From positions 1-42,007 of the forward strand of contig CANSPM010000035.1 of the NCBI GenBank assembly GCA_947648875.1: a stretch of 42,007 bases of DNA, in the 5' to 3' direction. The DNA is from an uncultured Lachnospiraceae bacterium. Its GTDB lineage: Bacteria; Bacillota; Clostridia; Lachnospirales; Lachnospiraceae. The first letter of the stretch is position 1. Each line of letters starts with the position of its first letter. The notes under the pieces were generated by a model that saw only the letters and a list, made by a program, of their open reading frames with translations, was not told where the DNA came from and made no database searches. This document shows positions 16,261-25,844 of the stretch, in pieces. Made by a program: the position numbers and the translations under genes.

Positions 16261-17631
16261 TCATTCCTGCCGCATATTGCACTGTCTGAAGATCCTTCTC
16301 AACATAAACACGGCCGCCGCCGCCAGCACCATCTCCGCGAAAGGTTGGGCATAGGGCAGGCCATACAGCGGAAACAGCCAGTTCAGAATAAACAGAGCCG
16401 GTATCTCCAACACAATTTTGCGCATCAGGGCAAATATCAGCGCGTTCTTGCCCTTTCCCAGGGCCTGGAATACGCCCACGGCCAGGAAATCCATGCCCAG
16501 AAAAGGCATCGACAGACTAAAGCCCCGCAGAAATTCCGTTCCGTAGGCTATAATGGATTCGTTCTCCATAAAGGCCCTGGTCAGCCCCGACGAGAAAATC
16601 CAGAACAGAGCCATCACACAGAACAGCGCCGGCATCATCAATTTTATGGCGAAGGTGATGGCCTTCTTCATCCGGGGATGATTACCGCTGGCATAGTTGT
16701 AACTGATGAGCGGCATGATTCCCTGGGAAAAACCCAGCGCAATCTGTAGCGGCACCATGCTGATCTTCTGGGAAATGCCCATAGCCGCCACTGCGTCCGC
16801 CCCAAACTCCGAAGTAAAATTGTTCAGAATCGTCATACCCGTCACATTGAGCAGATTCTGGATAGCCGCAGGAATGCCCACACCGCAGATTCCCAGCGCA
16901 ATGGCAGCGTCCCACCTGAGCATCCGGGGATTGACACAGACAAAAGTACTCTTCCGCTTTACATACAGCAACACAAAGAAGTAGCAGCATGCCGCACAGT
17001 TGGACAAAAAGGTAGCCAGCCCCGCCCCAGCCGCGCCCATATCAAGTCCCCAGGGCATGATAAAAATAGGGTCCAGCACAATATTCAGAAGGCAACCGCT
17101 CATGGTGCCAATGCTGGCGTGGAGAGACGCCCCCTCGGAGCGGACCAGGTAAGCGAGCACCACGTTCAGAATGGCCGGAACCGCCCCGCAGGACACAGTC
17201 CACAGCATATAAGCCGCCGTGGCGGGCGCCGTCACCTGATCCGCTCCCAGCAGATGCAGCAGCGGACTCTTACACACCGTACAGAGTGCCGCGAATACAG
17301 CGCCGCAAAACAGCGCGCAGTAGAACCCCATGGCGGAACTCCTGCGCACCATGTCGTATTCCTTCCGCCCCAGGGCGCGGCTCATCATGCTGGAAGTTCC
17401 CACTCCGAAAAGATTGTTCACCGCATTGAAAGCCAGCAGCACAGGGGCGGCCAGGGTAACCGCCGCATTTTGCAGCGGATCGTTCAGCATCCCCACAAAA
17501 TAAGTGTCCGCCAGGTTGTAAAGCACCATCACCAGGCTGCTGAGAATTGTGGGAACCGCCAGTTTAGCCACAGCTCTGGAAATGGGCATGGATTCAAACA
17601 GAAAATTTTTGTCCGCTGTCTGGGCCTTCAT
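16261..17631 (-). CDS. MATE-family efflux transporter
   Basis: This 456-residue inner-membrane protein has the 12 hydrophobic segments of MATE/MOP transporters, which export cationic drugs or metabolites using Na+ or H+ gradients. Typical segments are LAVPTILSSLVMVLYNLADTYFVG at the N-terminus, GVGTSSMMSRALG, and, in the second half, GIPAAIQNLLNVTGMTILNN and ALGFSQGIMPLISYNYASG. ATG at 17631 (MKAQTADKNFLFES) has AAAGG eight bases upstream; the longer frame to 17703 runs through the upstream repeat and is not credible. The substrate is unknown. Its leader is occupied by a 105-bp tandem duplication. Confidence 0.9.
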   Translation of the reverse strand: MKAQTADKNFLFESMPISRAVAKLAVPTILSSLVMVLYNLADTYFVGMLNDPLQNAAVTLAAPVLLAFNAVNNLFGVGTSSMMSRALGRKEYDMVRRSSAMGFYCALFCGAVFAALCTVCKSPLLHLLGADQVTAPATAAYMLWTVSCGAVPAILNVVLAYLVRSEGASLHASIGTMSGCLLNIVLDPIFIMPWGLDMGAAGAGLATFLSNCAACCYFFVLLYVKRKSTFVCVNPRMLRWDAAIALGICGVGIPAAIQNLLNVTGMTILNNFTSEFGADAVAAMGISQKISMVPLQIALGFSQGIMPLISYNYASGNHPRMKKAITFAIKLMMPALFCVMALFWIFSSGLTRAFMENESIIAYGTEFLRGFSLSMPFLGMDFLAVGVFQALGKGKNALIFALMRKIVLEIPALFILNWLFPLYGLPYAQPFAEMVLAAAAVFMLRRIFRQCNMRQE

Positions 17632-17652
17632 ATCAATCGCCTTTCTTAATTT

Positions 17653-17862
17653 GAGTTCCGCATATTCCCTACTATCACACTCCTTGGTGCTCCATGTCAG
17701 CACGCTTTAGGCGTCCTGACATGGAGCAGTGCGCTTTCCGGGAATATGCTGTCCGGGGAGTTCCGCATATTCCCTACTATCACACCCCTTGGTGCTCCAT
17801 ATCAGCACGCTTTAGGCGTCCTGACATGGAGCAGTGCGCTTTCCGGGAATATGCTGTCCGGG
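17653..17862. repeat. Tandem duplication of a 105-bp nested palindromic unit
   Basis: Two head-to-tail copies (17653-17757 and 17758-17862) differ at only two positions, with five bases of a third copy start at 17863. Each unit folds into a nested hairpin: outer arms GCATATTCCC/GGGAATATGC and inner arms GCTCCATGTCAG/CTGACATGGAGC plus ACGC/GCGT round a five-base loop. In copy 2 one inner base is changed (CATATCAG), breaking a pair. The block fills the space between the helicase stop and the MATE start. Confidence 0.9.
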
Positions 17863-17874
17863 GAGTTAAGCGTA

Positions 17875-19839
17875 TCACCGCCTGTACCCGGCGTTTTGCC
17901 TCGCGCCGGCCACGGAATAATAGCATTTGTCGCAGAGGGAACTGCGGAGTCCGATGGGCAGCAGCTTACCGCAGCAATTACAGCGACGCAAATAAAAGGT
18001 CTTGCTCTTGCCCAGCTCCGTCAGAATGATGTCCTCCGTCTTTAATCGTTCCTCCACCACCCGGTTTTCATCCATAATTTTGCCGAATCGCACCGAAAAC
18101 TGATTGTACAGATCCAGCAGCTTGTAGTATGTTTCCGCCCGTTCCAGGCGAGTGTCCCCGCGAACATCTTCAAAAACCGGGAACTTCACGGACACATCCG
18201 CCGTGTAGGTTTTGCAATAGTACCGCCACATGGACATACATTTCTCATTTCCCAGATCCACATCGCAGGAAATCATATTGTAGAGTTCCCGTTTATCGTC
18301 AAAGCCCGCAATGCTATCCCGGATCCCATACAGATTCCGGTATTTTATAAGCATTTCTTTGACATCCATCTTGCGATAGACATCCAGATTGGGCTTGATA
18401 TTATACCAGGATGTCAGAATCTGATCAATGGGCTGATCGATATCCAGCAGTACCTGGGGGAAACCGATAATCGCAAACTCTATGGTGTGTCTCATGGGAT
18501 ATACCCGCTTTATATGTTCCAGCCCCGCCTCGGTGGTGGCCGTCACATACCCCACATCATACATGCCTCTGCGGCCCGCGCGGCCCGCGATCTGCCGTAC
18601 CTCAAACTCGTTCAGGGGACGCTTTGACTTGCCGTCAAATTTCAAATGCTCCATAAACACAATGCGCCGTATGGGCAAATTCACTCCCAAACCGATGGCA
18701 TCCGTGGCCACCACCACATCATTTTCCCCGTTCAAAAACATTTCAAACTGTTTTCTGCGGATCTGGGGCGGCAGATTGCCATAGATGACGCTGGCTTTCA
18801 CCCCCTGCAATTCCAGCCGGGCCGCCACATCCAGCACCATCTTCTTGGAAAAAAGAATCAGAGCGTCTCCCCTGGTCAGGTCCTTGTCGATATCAAAGGG
18901 CCTATCCTCAAAAACCAGCTCCGTATTCCGCTCATGGCGTACTATATCATATTTTACATGGCAGCGCTTTAAGATGCGGCGGATAATATTCTCCGCCTCG
19001 GGAGCCATACAGATATGCACCTCTCTGGCCTTTATACCCATAACCAGCCGGGACCAGGCATGTCCCCGAAAAGGATCGCTGATCATCTGTGCCTCGTCTA
19101 TGACCGCCACATCATATTCCACATTCAGATCCACCATCTCCGCCGTACAGGCTGTCACCCGGCTGTCCTGCGCTATATGCTGTTCCTCGCCGGTAACCAT
19201 GGAGCAGGGAACCTCCGCCCCCCGGAGCTTGTCATAAATCTCCAGCGCCAACAGACGCAGAGGACCGGCATACACCCCGCATTTGGCCTTTTTCAGCCGC
19301 TCCACAGACTCATATGTCTTGCCGCTGTTGGTGCCGCCTATGTGCAGGATGAAACGTCTCTCCATGGCCAGAGCCTGGGTATACTCCACCTCCGCGTCAG
19401 TCTGCACCATTCCCAGAATCGCCTTGCGAAGTTCCTTCTCGGAAGCTTTCAGATATTTGCCATACAGGTCGCTGATTCCGGAGGAAATCACATTGATCTC
19501 CCCATGTTCCAATAAAAACTGGGCAAACCGCTCGCTGTGCGCGCAGCTGTCAATATAGGTCAGATCCATGGAAATAATCTGCCTCCAAATCCTCTCCATG
19601 TTCTGCTGTTGGGCCGCGCTGTTCCGGCCCTGGTAAAAATTCATCAGCGCCGCGCACTGCCGTTTAGGGCTGGCCGTCAGCGCCTTTCCGTTATTCAGCC
19701 TGGCCTCGATGGTGGTCCTCATCTCCCGGGCCCTATTGCCCGCGCTGCGGCTGTCCTTGATTTTGCTTTCATGAAAACTCAGGAAATCGGCGTTATACCG
19801 TTTCCTGAGTTTATCCTTTACACTTGGTGATATACTCAT
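17875..19839 (-). CDS. Suv3-like DEAD/DEAH-type RNA helicase with C-terminal zinc-ribbon-like motif
   Basis: This protein of about 654 residues resembles the SUV3 branch of superfamily 2 helicases, ATP-dependent RNA unwinding enzymes that work with RNA decay machinery in mitochondria. Motif I is GGTNSGKT, motif Ia is YAGPLRLLALEI, motif II is DEAQ (AVIDEAQM), and motif VI is RQIAGRAGRRG. FGIGVNLPIRRIVF-like residues (IGLGVNLPIRRIVF) mark the second RecA lobe. The C-terminus has CNCCGKLLPIGLRSSLCDKC, a four-cysteine ribbon. ATG at 19839 (MSISPSVKDKLRKRY) has purine-rich sequence upstream; the longer frame to 19923 is possible. Its cellular role in bacteria is unclear to me. Confidence 0.85.
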   Translation of the reverse strand: MSISPSVKDKLRKRYNADFLSFHESKIKDSRSAGNRAREMRTTIEARLNNGKALTASPKRQCAALMNFYQGRNSAAQQQNMERIWRQIISMDLTYIDSCAHSERFAQFLLEHGEINVISSGISDLYGKYLKASEKELRKAILGMVQTDAEVEYTQALAMERRFILHIGGTNSGKTYESVERLKKAKCGVYAGPLRLLALEIYDKLRGAEVPCSMVTGEEQHIAQDSRVTACTAEMVDLNVEYDVAVIDEAQMISDPFRGHAWSRLVMGIKAREVHICMAPEAENIIRRILKRCHVKYDIVRHERNTELVFEDRPFDIDKDLTRGDALILFSKKMVLDVAARLELQGVKASVIYGNLPPQIRRKQFEMFLNGENDVVVATDAIGLGVNLPIRRIVFMEHLKFDGKSKRPLNEFEVRQIAGRAGRRGMYDVGYVTATTEAGLEHIKRVYPMRHTIEFAIIGFPQVLLDIDQPIDQILTSWYNIKPNLDVYRKMDVKEMLIKYRNLYGIRDSIAGFDDKRELYNMISCDVDLGNEKCMSMWRYYCKTYTADVSVKFPVFEDVRGDTRLERAETYYKLLDLYNQFSVRFGKIMDENRVVEERLKTEDIILTELGKSKTFYLRRCNCCGKLLPIGLRSSLCDKCYYSVAGARQNAGYRR

Positions 19840-19985
19840 AACTTCCAGACTTTCCTTGCTCCTGCATATTGCAGGTTGGCTTATGATCCTGCGTGAATCT
19901 ATATTTGAATCGTAAACATCCAAACTTCCTTCTCTGAGAAAATCGCTGGCTGTGCCTGCGATCTTCCTTAATACAACCTGTCAAA

Positions 19986-20013
19986 CAGGAGTTTGGCTAA
20001 AGCCAAACTCCTG
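19986..20013 (-). terminator. Terminator after the chemoreceptor gene
   Basis: A perfect 12-base stem (CAGGAGTTTGGC, 19986-19997, with 20002-20013) has a four-base loop, 20 bases past the chemoreceptor stop. On the minus strand it is followed by TTTGACAGG, a weak T-run. No convincing helicase promoter is seen in 19840-19985. Confidence 0.75.
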
Positions 20014-20032
20014 CCGCACCCTTGCTATTTCT

Positions 20033-21772
20033 TTATAACCTGCTGAAACGCGCCGCTTCCTGACTGAGATGCTGCGCCACCTGATTATTGCTCTCCATCT
20101 GCCCGGTTACATGATCCATTACCTGAACCAGGGCGTTGGCGCTTTCAGCCGTGTTGCTGATGCCGTCCGCGCTCTCCTCCACCGCCACGGAGATGCCGTC
20201 CATCGCGTCTTTGATACCGTTCATGAGACCACTGATGTTTGCCGCCATCTCATGAAACTGTTCCACCACCTGGTGAATATGTGTGGCGTCGTCATTATAT
20301 TGCCGGCCTGCTTTTACATAGCCGTCGTAATCTGGCAGTACCTGCTCGTTGACATAGGACACAATCCGGTTGGCGCTCTTAACCAGTTCGTTCACAGCCG
20401 CCATAACCATATTGTTGATGTTCTGGATATTGCCGGCAGCCTCCCGGCTGGAATCTGCCAGTCCCCGGATCTCTGTGGCCACCACCGCAAAACCCTTTCC
20501 CGCCTCGCCGGCCCTGGCGGCCTCTATGGAAGCATTCAGCGCCAGCAGGTTGGTCTGGCTGGAAATGCTCAGGATCTGTGCTGTCAGATCTTCCACCTGT
20601 CTCACGCTCTCGCTGTCCTTGATTGCCTGCTCCAGATCGGAGATAATACCTGTTATTAAATTTGTAGTGTTCTGCTTATTGTCAATCGCCGTGGACTCAA
20701 GCACGCCCGCGCGCCGTTGCATTTCATCCGCATAGCCCAGCAACTCCTCGGAGGCGCTGTTCAGTTCCTCAATGCTTTCCCCAACACTTCCGGTGTTATC
20801 GTTGACCGTCACCGTTGTCGCTGACATCTCCTCCATAGACGCGGACAGCTCCTCCATCACTGCGGAAATATCGCAGGTTGTGCCGTTCGCCTGCTCCACG
20901 CTGTGCGCCACTTCCCCGGAAATCTGATCCAGACGAACAGAGTTTTCCGTAATTTTCTTCATAATATCCTGGAGAGACGCTATAAAGCCGTTTACACCGT
21001 TGCCCAGCTGTCCGATCTCGTCTCTGCCCCGCACCGATACCCGGGCAGTCAAGTCGCCCCTGCCTGCATCAATGTCCTTGATAATCTGCGCCAGTTCCTT
21101 CCTCATCCTGTCGATGGGACGGTTCAGTTCCACGATGCAGATCAGCAGGGCCAGCACAAACAGAACCAGCGCAAGACCCAAAAACACCGCCGACATACTG
21201 ATGCTCTCTTTGTACACCGCCTCCAGCTGACGCAGTGAAATTTCCATATCCTCCGTCTTACTGTTGATAATCGCGTCGATGGAGGCTGCTATATTGCTGC
21301 TGATCGTGTTGATCTTACCCTGTAGCTGTTTCATGGCAACCTTCTGGTTGCCGCCCTCACTGTAACCAATGGCCTGCCTACAGCTGGGAAGAAAAAGCTG
21401 ATATGTATCATAGAACGTTTTAAAAGCCTCAGCCTCCATGCTGCCCTCTTCCAGTGCTGCCTCTATGGTAGCCGACAATTGCTTGATCGTCTCCACATGT
21501 CCCTTATATTCCGCGTCGTAGGCTTCCATTTCCTCTGCGTCCGTAGCCAGCACATGCGCATATACAGATCCCTTTAAACTCTCAAACTCTTTGGCCAGAA
21601 TATTCAGATTGATCACGCTTGTCATATAATCGCCGGAAATCTCATTGCTGGCCCTGTACATCTGCCCCGCGATATATCGGCTGGATAGCGCCGCAAATAT
21701 CATGACAATTGACAAAATCGTTATCGGCAGCAAAACCTTCACTTTTAAATTCACATTTTTAAAAATACGCAT
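20033..21772 (-). CDS. Methyl-accepting chemotaxis protein
   Basis: This protein of about 579 residues is a transmembrane chemoreceptor. TM1 lies at ~residues 12-32 ([19 protein letters not shown]) and is followed by a four-helix-bundle periplasmic-type sensor (~160 residues, MCP_4HB-like). TM2 is at ~190-212 ([20 protein letters not shown]), followed by a HAMP domain. The cytoplasmic signalling domain has the hairpin tip [20 protein letters not shown], which contacts CheA/CheW. The ATG at 21772 ([12 protein letters not shown]) has GGGGAG seven bases upstream; a start at 21808 has a poor ribosome site. It follows the hybrid kinase by about 50 bases, suggesting joint expression. The ligand is unknown. 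Confidence 0.93.
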   Translation of the reverse strand: MRIFKNVNLKVKVLLPITILSIVMIFAALSSRYIAGQMYRASNEISGDYMTSVINLNILAKEFESLKGSVYAHVLATDAEEMEAYDAEYKGHVETIKQLSATIEAALEEGSMEAEAFKTFYDTYQLFLPSCRQAIGYSEGGNQKVAMKQLQGKINTISSNIAASIDAIINSKTEDMEISLRQLEAVYKESISMSAVFLGLALVLFVLALLICIVELNRPIDRMRKELAQIIKDIDAGRGDLTARVSVRGRDEIGQLGNGVNGFIASLQDIMKKITENSVRLDQISGEVAHSVEQANGTTCDISAVMEELSASMEEMSATTVTVNDNTGSVGESIEELNSASEELLGYADEMQRRAGVLESTAIDNKQNTTNLITGIISDLEQAIKDSESVRQVEDLTAQILSISSQTNLLALNASIEAARAGEAGKGFAVVATEIRGLADSSREAAGNIQNINNMVMAAVNELVKSANRIVSYVNEQVLPDYDGYVKAGRQYNDDATHIHQVVEQFHEMAANISGLMNGIKDAMDGISVAVEESADGISNTAESANALVQVMDHVTGQMESNNQVAQHLSQEAARFSRL

Positions 21773-21823
21773 CTCTTTTCTCCCCTGTCTGTTTTTGCGG
21801 CTTGACATCTGCTTCTTTGGGTT

Positions 21824-24739
21824 TTACCGTAGCCAGCGGCCCAGCACCTCCATTAGACGACCCAAGTCAATCGGTTTAGCCATATGTTCGTTCATACCAG
21901 AGGACTTGGCCGCCTGAATATCCTCCGCAAAGGCATTGGCTGTCATCGCTACAATGGGAATGCACCGGGCATCCCTGCGGTCCAGCGTCCGGATGGCGCA
22001 GGTGGCCTCGTAGCCGTTCATCACCGGCATCTGAATATCCATAAGAACCAGATTATAATACCCCGGCTCCGACGCGGCAACCATATCCACACCAATACTG
22101 CCGTCCTCCGCAGACTCCACTTCCAGTCCCACCATCTGTAAGATCTCTGTGGCAATCTCCCGGTTTAACTCGTTGTCCTCCACCAACAGCACTCTCTTGC
22201 CGGTGAAATCATGATTCAGGACATCGCTTTCCGCCCCGGAGGGCTCCGGCTCCGACGGTCTCGGTTCAGATACTAAACTTCGCAGAACGCTCACCAGCCT
22301 GCTTTTAAACAGCGGCTTGGTGATAAAGGCATCCACCCCTGCCGCCCTGGCTTCCATCTCACATTCCGACCAGTCATAGCCCGACAGAATGATAATCGGT
22401 ACGTCCGGACCCACCCGGCGGCGGATTGCCCTGGCGGTCTCTATACCGTCCATCCCCGGCATCTTCCAGTCCAGAATCACCGCGAAATAGTCTTCCCTGC
22501 GGCTATGAGCGTTGCCCACGCGCTCCACGGCCTCCGCGCCGGAAAGCACCCCCTCGCTGTGCAGTCCCAGTTCGTTCAGCATCAGACAAGTGCTCTCACA
22601 GGCAACTTCGTCGTCATCCGCCACCAAAACCGGAAATCTGATCAGCTCCGCCAATGAAACCTCGTCTTCCTCCTGGTATTTCAACAGGATCTGCACCGTA
22701 AAACGCGACCCCTCATCCAGTCGGCTTTCCACCTGAATATCCCCGCCCATCATACGTATGATATTCCGGGCGATAGGCATTCCCAGACCGCTTCCCTGCA
22801 CCTTGCTGGTACGTACATCCTCCGCCCGCTCAAACGGTTCAAACAGCACATTCAGAAACTCCTGGGACATGCCGATGCCGTTATCCTCAAAGATAAACTC
22901 ATAGCAGCCCGTCTTGACCTGCCCGGAGGGTTTCTCATAGAGTTCAATCTGTATCCGTCCTCCCTCCGGCGTGTATTTAATGGAATTACTTACAATGTTC
23001 ATAAAAGCCTGTTGAATCCGCATGCTGTCCCCGATGACATTCTCATGCCGCAGGTCATGGATATGAATCTCCAGTTCATGATGCTTTTCTTCCACCATGG
23101 GCCTTGTCATATCCAACAGATTATCCACCAGGTCGGACAGATTAAATTCCTCCTCGTTCAATGACAGCGTTCCCGCCTCAATCTTGCTCATATCCAGCAC
23201 TTCGTTGATCAGAGCAAGCAGATGCCTGCTGGCGGAGGTAATCTTGCCCAGACATTCCGTCAGCTTCTCCGGCTCCTGCAGATGCGTTCCCGCGATAGCT
23301 GTCATGCCGATGATGGCATTCATGGGCGTGCGGATATCATGGGACATTCTGGACAGGAAATCCGTTTTGGCGCTGCTGGCCCGGTTTGCCGCCTCGTAGG
23401 CATCCTGGAGCGCCTTGCGGGTTTCCCTCTCTTTCCTCCTCTGGTCCGTGATATCTTTCAGATTATTCATCGCCACAATGTCGCCGCTGCTGTTGTCTCG
23501 GATCAGCAGTATCGTGTGACGCAAAACCACCGGGGTGTCCTCGTCGATCCGGGTCTCATATTCCAGCACCAGTTCGGTCTCCCCCCGCTCATACGCCTCT
23601 TTCAGATACCGCATGTTAATGCAGCGATCATAATTCTCCCGGTCCTCCGGGGATACCTTCCGCTCCCCCCACCTGCCAAAAAAGGCATCTGCGTCACAGG
23701 GGGCCTCCATCCCCACCAGGGGCAAAATAGCTGTATTCCTCCCCCCTGTAAACCTGTAAAAATCTTCCTCAATCACATTGCCGCTGACATTTACATTGAA
23801 TACAAAAAGCGCTTCTGAGATTATGGCCTGTCGGTACTGCTCCTCCTCGCTCAGTGATTTGCGCAGACTTGCGTTGTCGGTGAGCAGTGTGTCAGACAGA
23901 TTCTTTTCCCGGGCGCTTTCCTCGGCCATGTTCTTCACATACCACATGACCACAGGATTCTCCTGGGTATACCCTCTCATGGGAATCACCTCTGACCGGA
24001 CCCATATGCTTTTTCCCTGTAGCATTCTGCGGTATGTAATGGACAGGGGCTTTCCCGGCGAGCGAAGCACGGCGCGCAGATTCTCGGGAGATAACACATT
24101 TCGTACTTTCTCCTGAAATTCCTCCTCTACATGTCTGCACACAAAATATTCCAACACCCTACGGTAGTCCCCCTGAAACTGTTCCTCCTCCCGCAGTTCC
24201 TCTTCCTCCAGCTTCAACGTCTCGATCCGATTGTGCCCCAGATCTATGGAACTGATCCGGTAGTACGTATCTTTCATAAGACTGAAAGCCTCCTGGCTCA
24301 GACGCTGTCTGCGGTACTCCTCATCAATCAGCCGCAGGGAGCACACCCAGATTCTGCGCCCGTCACCGGTGAGAGACATGGTCCGCGCCTCGTTGACCCA
24401 CAGAGGCGTGCCGTCATGCCCCAGCATACGGTACTCCCTGACATCTTTCTCCCCCTGCCGGGAAGGAGCCTCAAATACAGGCCGATCCTCCTCATAGACG
24501 GCATTCAGAAAGCTTCCTTTGGTGCGCCCCATAAATTCCTCAAAAGACATTCCCAGATTGTTCAGCGCGAAATGGCTGATAAAATATACCGGATATCCCT
24601 CTTCGTAGAAACCGCCCACCACGCCCACCGCCAGATTTCTGCGCAGCATCTCCACGATTTTTTCCTGATTTTCCCCCAGTTCCCGGTCGTTGTCCCTGGT
24701 AAAACAGATTTCTTCCTGATAATAGAAGTGTTCTTCCAT
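21824..24739 (-). CDS. Hybrid sensor histidine kinase with PAS-like domains and two receiver domains
   Basis: This protein of about 971 residues has no clear membrane segment, so it is probably cytoplasmic. Residues ~35-140 are PAS-like (VGVVGGFYEEGYPVYFIS). Two further PAS-like regions span roughly 150-430. The HisKA domain has the phospho-acceptor His near 467 (FLSRMSHDIRTPMNAIIG). HATPase_c has NIVSNSIKYTPEGG, FEDNGIGMS and GSGLGM. REC1 has VADDDE and VILDWKMPGMDG, with Trp beside the phospho-Asp; REC2 has LLVEDNELNREIA and LVLMDIQMPVMNG. ATG at 24739 has a G-rich site upstream; the longer frame starts with GTG. No output domain is present, so phosphate must pass to another protein. The downstream chemoreceptor is a plausible functional neighbour. 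Confidence 0.93.
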   Translation of the reverse strand: MEEHFYYQEEICFTRDNDRELGENQEKIVEMLRRNLAVGVVGGFYEEGYPVYFISHFALNNLGMSFEEFMGRTKGSFLNAVYEEDRPVFEAPSRQGEKDVREYRMLGHDGTPLWVNEARTMSLTGDGRRIWVCSLRLIDEEYRRQRLSQEAFSLMKDTYYRISSIDLGHNRIETLKLEEEELREEEQFQGDYRRVLEYFVCRHVEEEFQEKVRNVLSPENLRAVLRSPGKPLSITYRRMLQGKSIWVRSEVIPMRGYTQENPVVMWYVKNMAEESAREKNLSDTLLTDNASLRKSLSEEEQYRQAIISEALFVFNVNVSGNVIEEDFYRFTGGRNTAILPLVGMEAPCDADAFFGRWGERKVSPEDRENYDRCINMRYLKEAYERGETELVLEYETRIDEDTPVVLRHTILLIRDNSSGDIVAMNNLKDITDQRRKERETRKALQDAYEAANRASSAKTDFLSRMSHDIRTPMNAIIGMTAIAGTHLQEPEKLTECLGKITSASRHLLALINEVLDMSKIEAGTLSLNEEEFNLSDLVDNLLDMTRPMVEEKHHELEIHIHDLRHENVIGDSMRIQQAFMNIVSNSIKYTPEGGRIQIELYEKPSGQVKTGCYEFIFEDNGIGMSQEFLNVLFEPFERAEDVRTSKVQGSGLGMPIARNIIRMMGGDIQVESRLDEGSRFTVQILLKYQEEDEVSLAELIRFPVLVADDDEVACESTCLMLNELGLHSEGVLSGAEAVERVGNAHSRREDYFAVILDWKMPGMDGIETARAIRRRVGPDVPIIILSGYDWSECEMEARAAGVDAFITKPLFKSRLVSVLRSLVSEPRPSEPEPSGAESDVLNHDFTGKRVLLVEDNELNREIATEILQMVGLEVESAEDGSIGVDMVAASEPGYYNLVLMDIQMPVMNGYEATCAIRTLDRRDARCIPIVAMTANAFAEDIQAAKSSGMNEHMAKPIDLGRLMEVLGRWLR

Positions 24740-24852
24740 TATGCATTCCCCCACATCACTTCTGATACCACTCTCCCACTACATCTTCCGCCTGTTTCCG
24801 GTAAACAGCAAATCTTCTATCCCGACAAAGAGACACTTTTTTAGACCACGTC

Positions 24853-25356
24853 TCAGAGTCTGAAAGCCTCCCGGATGCTGTCATAGTGCAGAAAGATTCC
24901 CCGCGCCGCCAACTCCCCGATCTCTTCCGCTGTGGCCAGCCGATACCCGTCCGTCTCGTCCTGCCGAAGCCGAATCTGGTTCTCGGAAAAATCCCCGATA
25001 AAACGGTACACATCCACGAAATAGTTGTCTCCTTCACCCGGATTCTCCCGGCGGTAGGTAAAAAGATATCCGCCCTCCCAGCCCTTCACGTCCAGACCGG
25101 TCTCCTCCAACACTTCCCGGCGCACCGCATCCAGGGATTCCTCCCCCGCCATGGCACCGCCGCCGGAGACCTCCCACCACCCCGGCGCCCAGGCCTTAGT
25201 GCGCACCCGCTTTGTGATCAGGAAACGACCGTCCCGCCGGACCACCACGCCCAGCACGGTCAGGTGATATTCCCCCGGCGCCAGATGAAAGTCATTGCGC
25301 CGCATGGTGCGTCCGGTGCGCTCTTTGTTGGCGTCGTATATGTCCCAAAGTTCCAT
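24853..25356 (-). CDS. NUDIX hydrolase
   Basis: This 167-residue protein has a full Nudix box, G-x5-E-x7-REVLEETG (residues ~66-88), which binds divalent metal for cleavage of nucleoside diphosphate-X bonds. The MELWDIYDANKERTGR start and WWEVSGGGAMAGE resemble the isopentenyl-diphosphate-isomerase-like NUDIX subgroup common in Clostridia. Substrate is unknown. The start at 25356 follows its promoter by about 90 bases. It precedes the hybrid kinase on the same strand with about 110 bases between; no clear promoter is visible in that gap. Confidence 0.9.
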   Translation of the reverse strand: MELWDIYDANKERTGRTMRRNDFHLAPGEYHLTVLGVVVRRDGRFLITKRVRTKAWAPGWWEVSGGGAMAGEESLDAVRREVLEETGLDVKGWEGGYLFTYRRENPGEGDNYFVDVYRFIGDFSENQIRLRQDETDGYRLATAEEIGELAARGIFLHYDSIREAFRL

Positions 25357-25450
25357 ATGTACCTCTTTTCCATAGGGTCTGCGTATCGGATGCCCTCTTC
25401 GGCAAACCGACGCGCTTGCTGTCCCGCCCTGTAAAAAAATCTATAAGAAC

Positions 25451-25480
25451 AGTATAGCAGAAAAAGTATAGGACTGGCAA
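25451..25480 (-). promoter_or_regulatory. Promoter of the NUDIX gene
   Basis: On the minus strand, TTGCCA (25475-25480) and TATACT (25451-25456) are 18 bases apart. The -35 lies inside the arm of the preceding terminator hairpin. Confidence 0.55.
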
Positions 25481-25497
25481 GTTTTTCTTGCCAGTCC
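25471..25497 (-). terminator. Terminator after the acylphosphatase gene
   Basis: A perfect 11-base stem (GGACTGGCAAG, 25471-25481, with 25487-25497) has a five-base loop. It is followed on the minus strand by TATACTTTTTCT. It lies 38 bases past the acylphosphatase stop. Confidence 0.85.
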
Positions 25498-25534
25498 ACG
25501 AAGATTTTGCTATAGCGTTTTAGCCTGCATGTCA

Positions 25535-25801
25535 TTATCGCACATGAAAAGAAGTTTCCTGCTCCTCAAGCGGCATCTCCCGACATTCCACTGTATCAAT
25601 TTGGATATAATCGCTTTGGTTGATCATTACCAACATACGATGGATGGCCTCCTCCGTTCCCTGTACCTCCATCTCCACGGAGCCATCCCACTCATTTTTT
25701 GCCCAACCCGTGATACACATGCCGACAGCTGCGTGTCGGGCCCGATAGCGAAAGCCCACGCCCTGCACTCTCCCGGTAAAGCGATAATGTTTTCTGACCA
25801 T
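25535..25801 (-). CDS. acyP: Acylphosphatase
   Basis: This 88-residue protein hydrolyses acyl phosphates to carboxylate and phosphate in the cytoplasm. The phosphate-binding loop GRVQGVGFR with its catalytic Arg and the GWAKNEWDGSVEMEVQG segment with the catalytic Asn are intact, and the length is typical. ATG at 25801 has AGGGGGAAG upstream; the longer frame into the AraC gene is not credible. It starts 43 bases after the AraC gene and ends at a strong terminator, so it may be the last gene of the xylanase-AraC transcript. Confidence 0.93.
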   Translation of the reverse strand: MVRKHYRFTGRVQGVGFRYRARHAAVGMCITGWAKNEWDGSVEMEVQGTEEAIHRMLVMINQSDYIQIDTVECREMPLEEQETSFHVR

Positions 25802-25844
25802 ACTCTTCCCCCTGATTCCCCAATTTGTAAAGGCACGAAAAAAT

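Noticed and set aside
17694..18045. Plus-strand frames encoding repeated RRPDMEQCAFREYAVRG
   Set aside because: The apparent protein repeat only reflects the 105-bp DNA duplication and runs antisense into the helicase gene.
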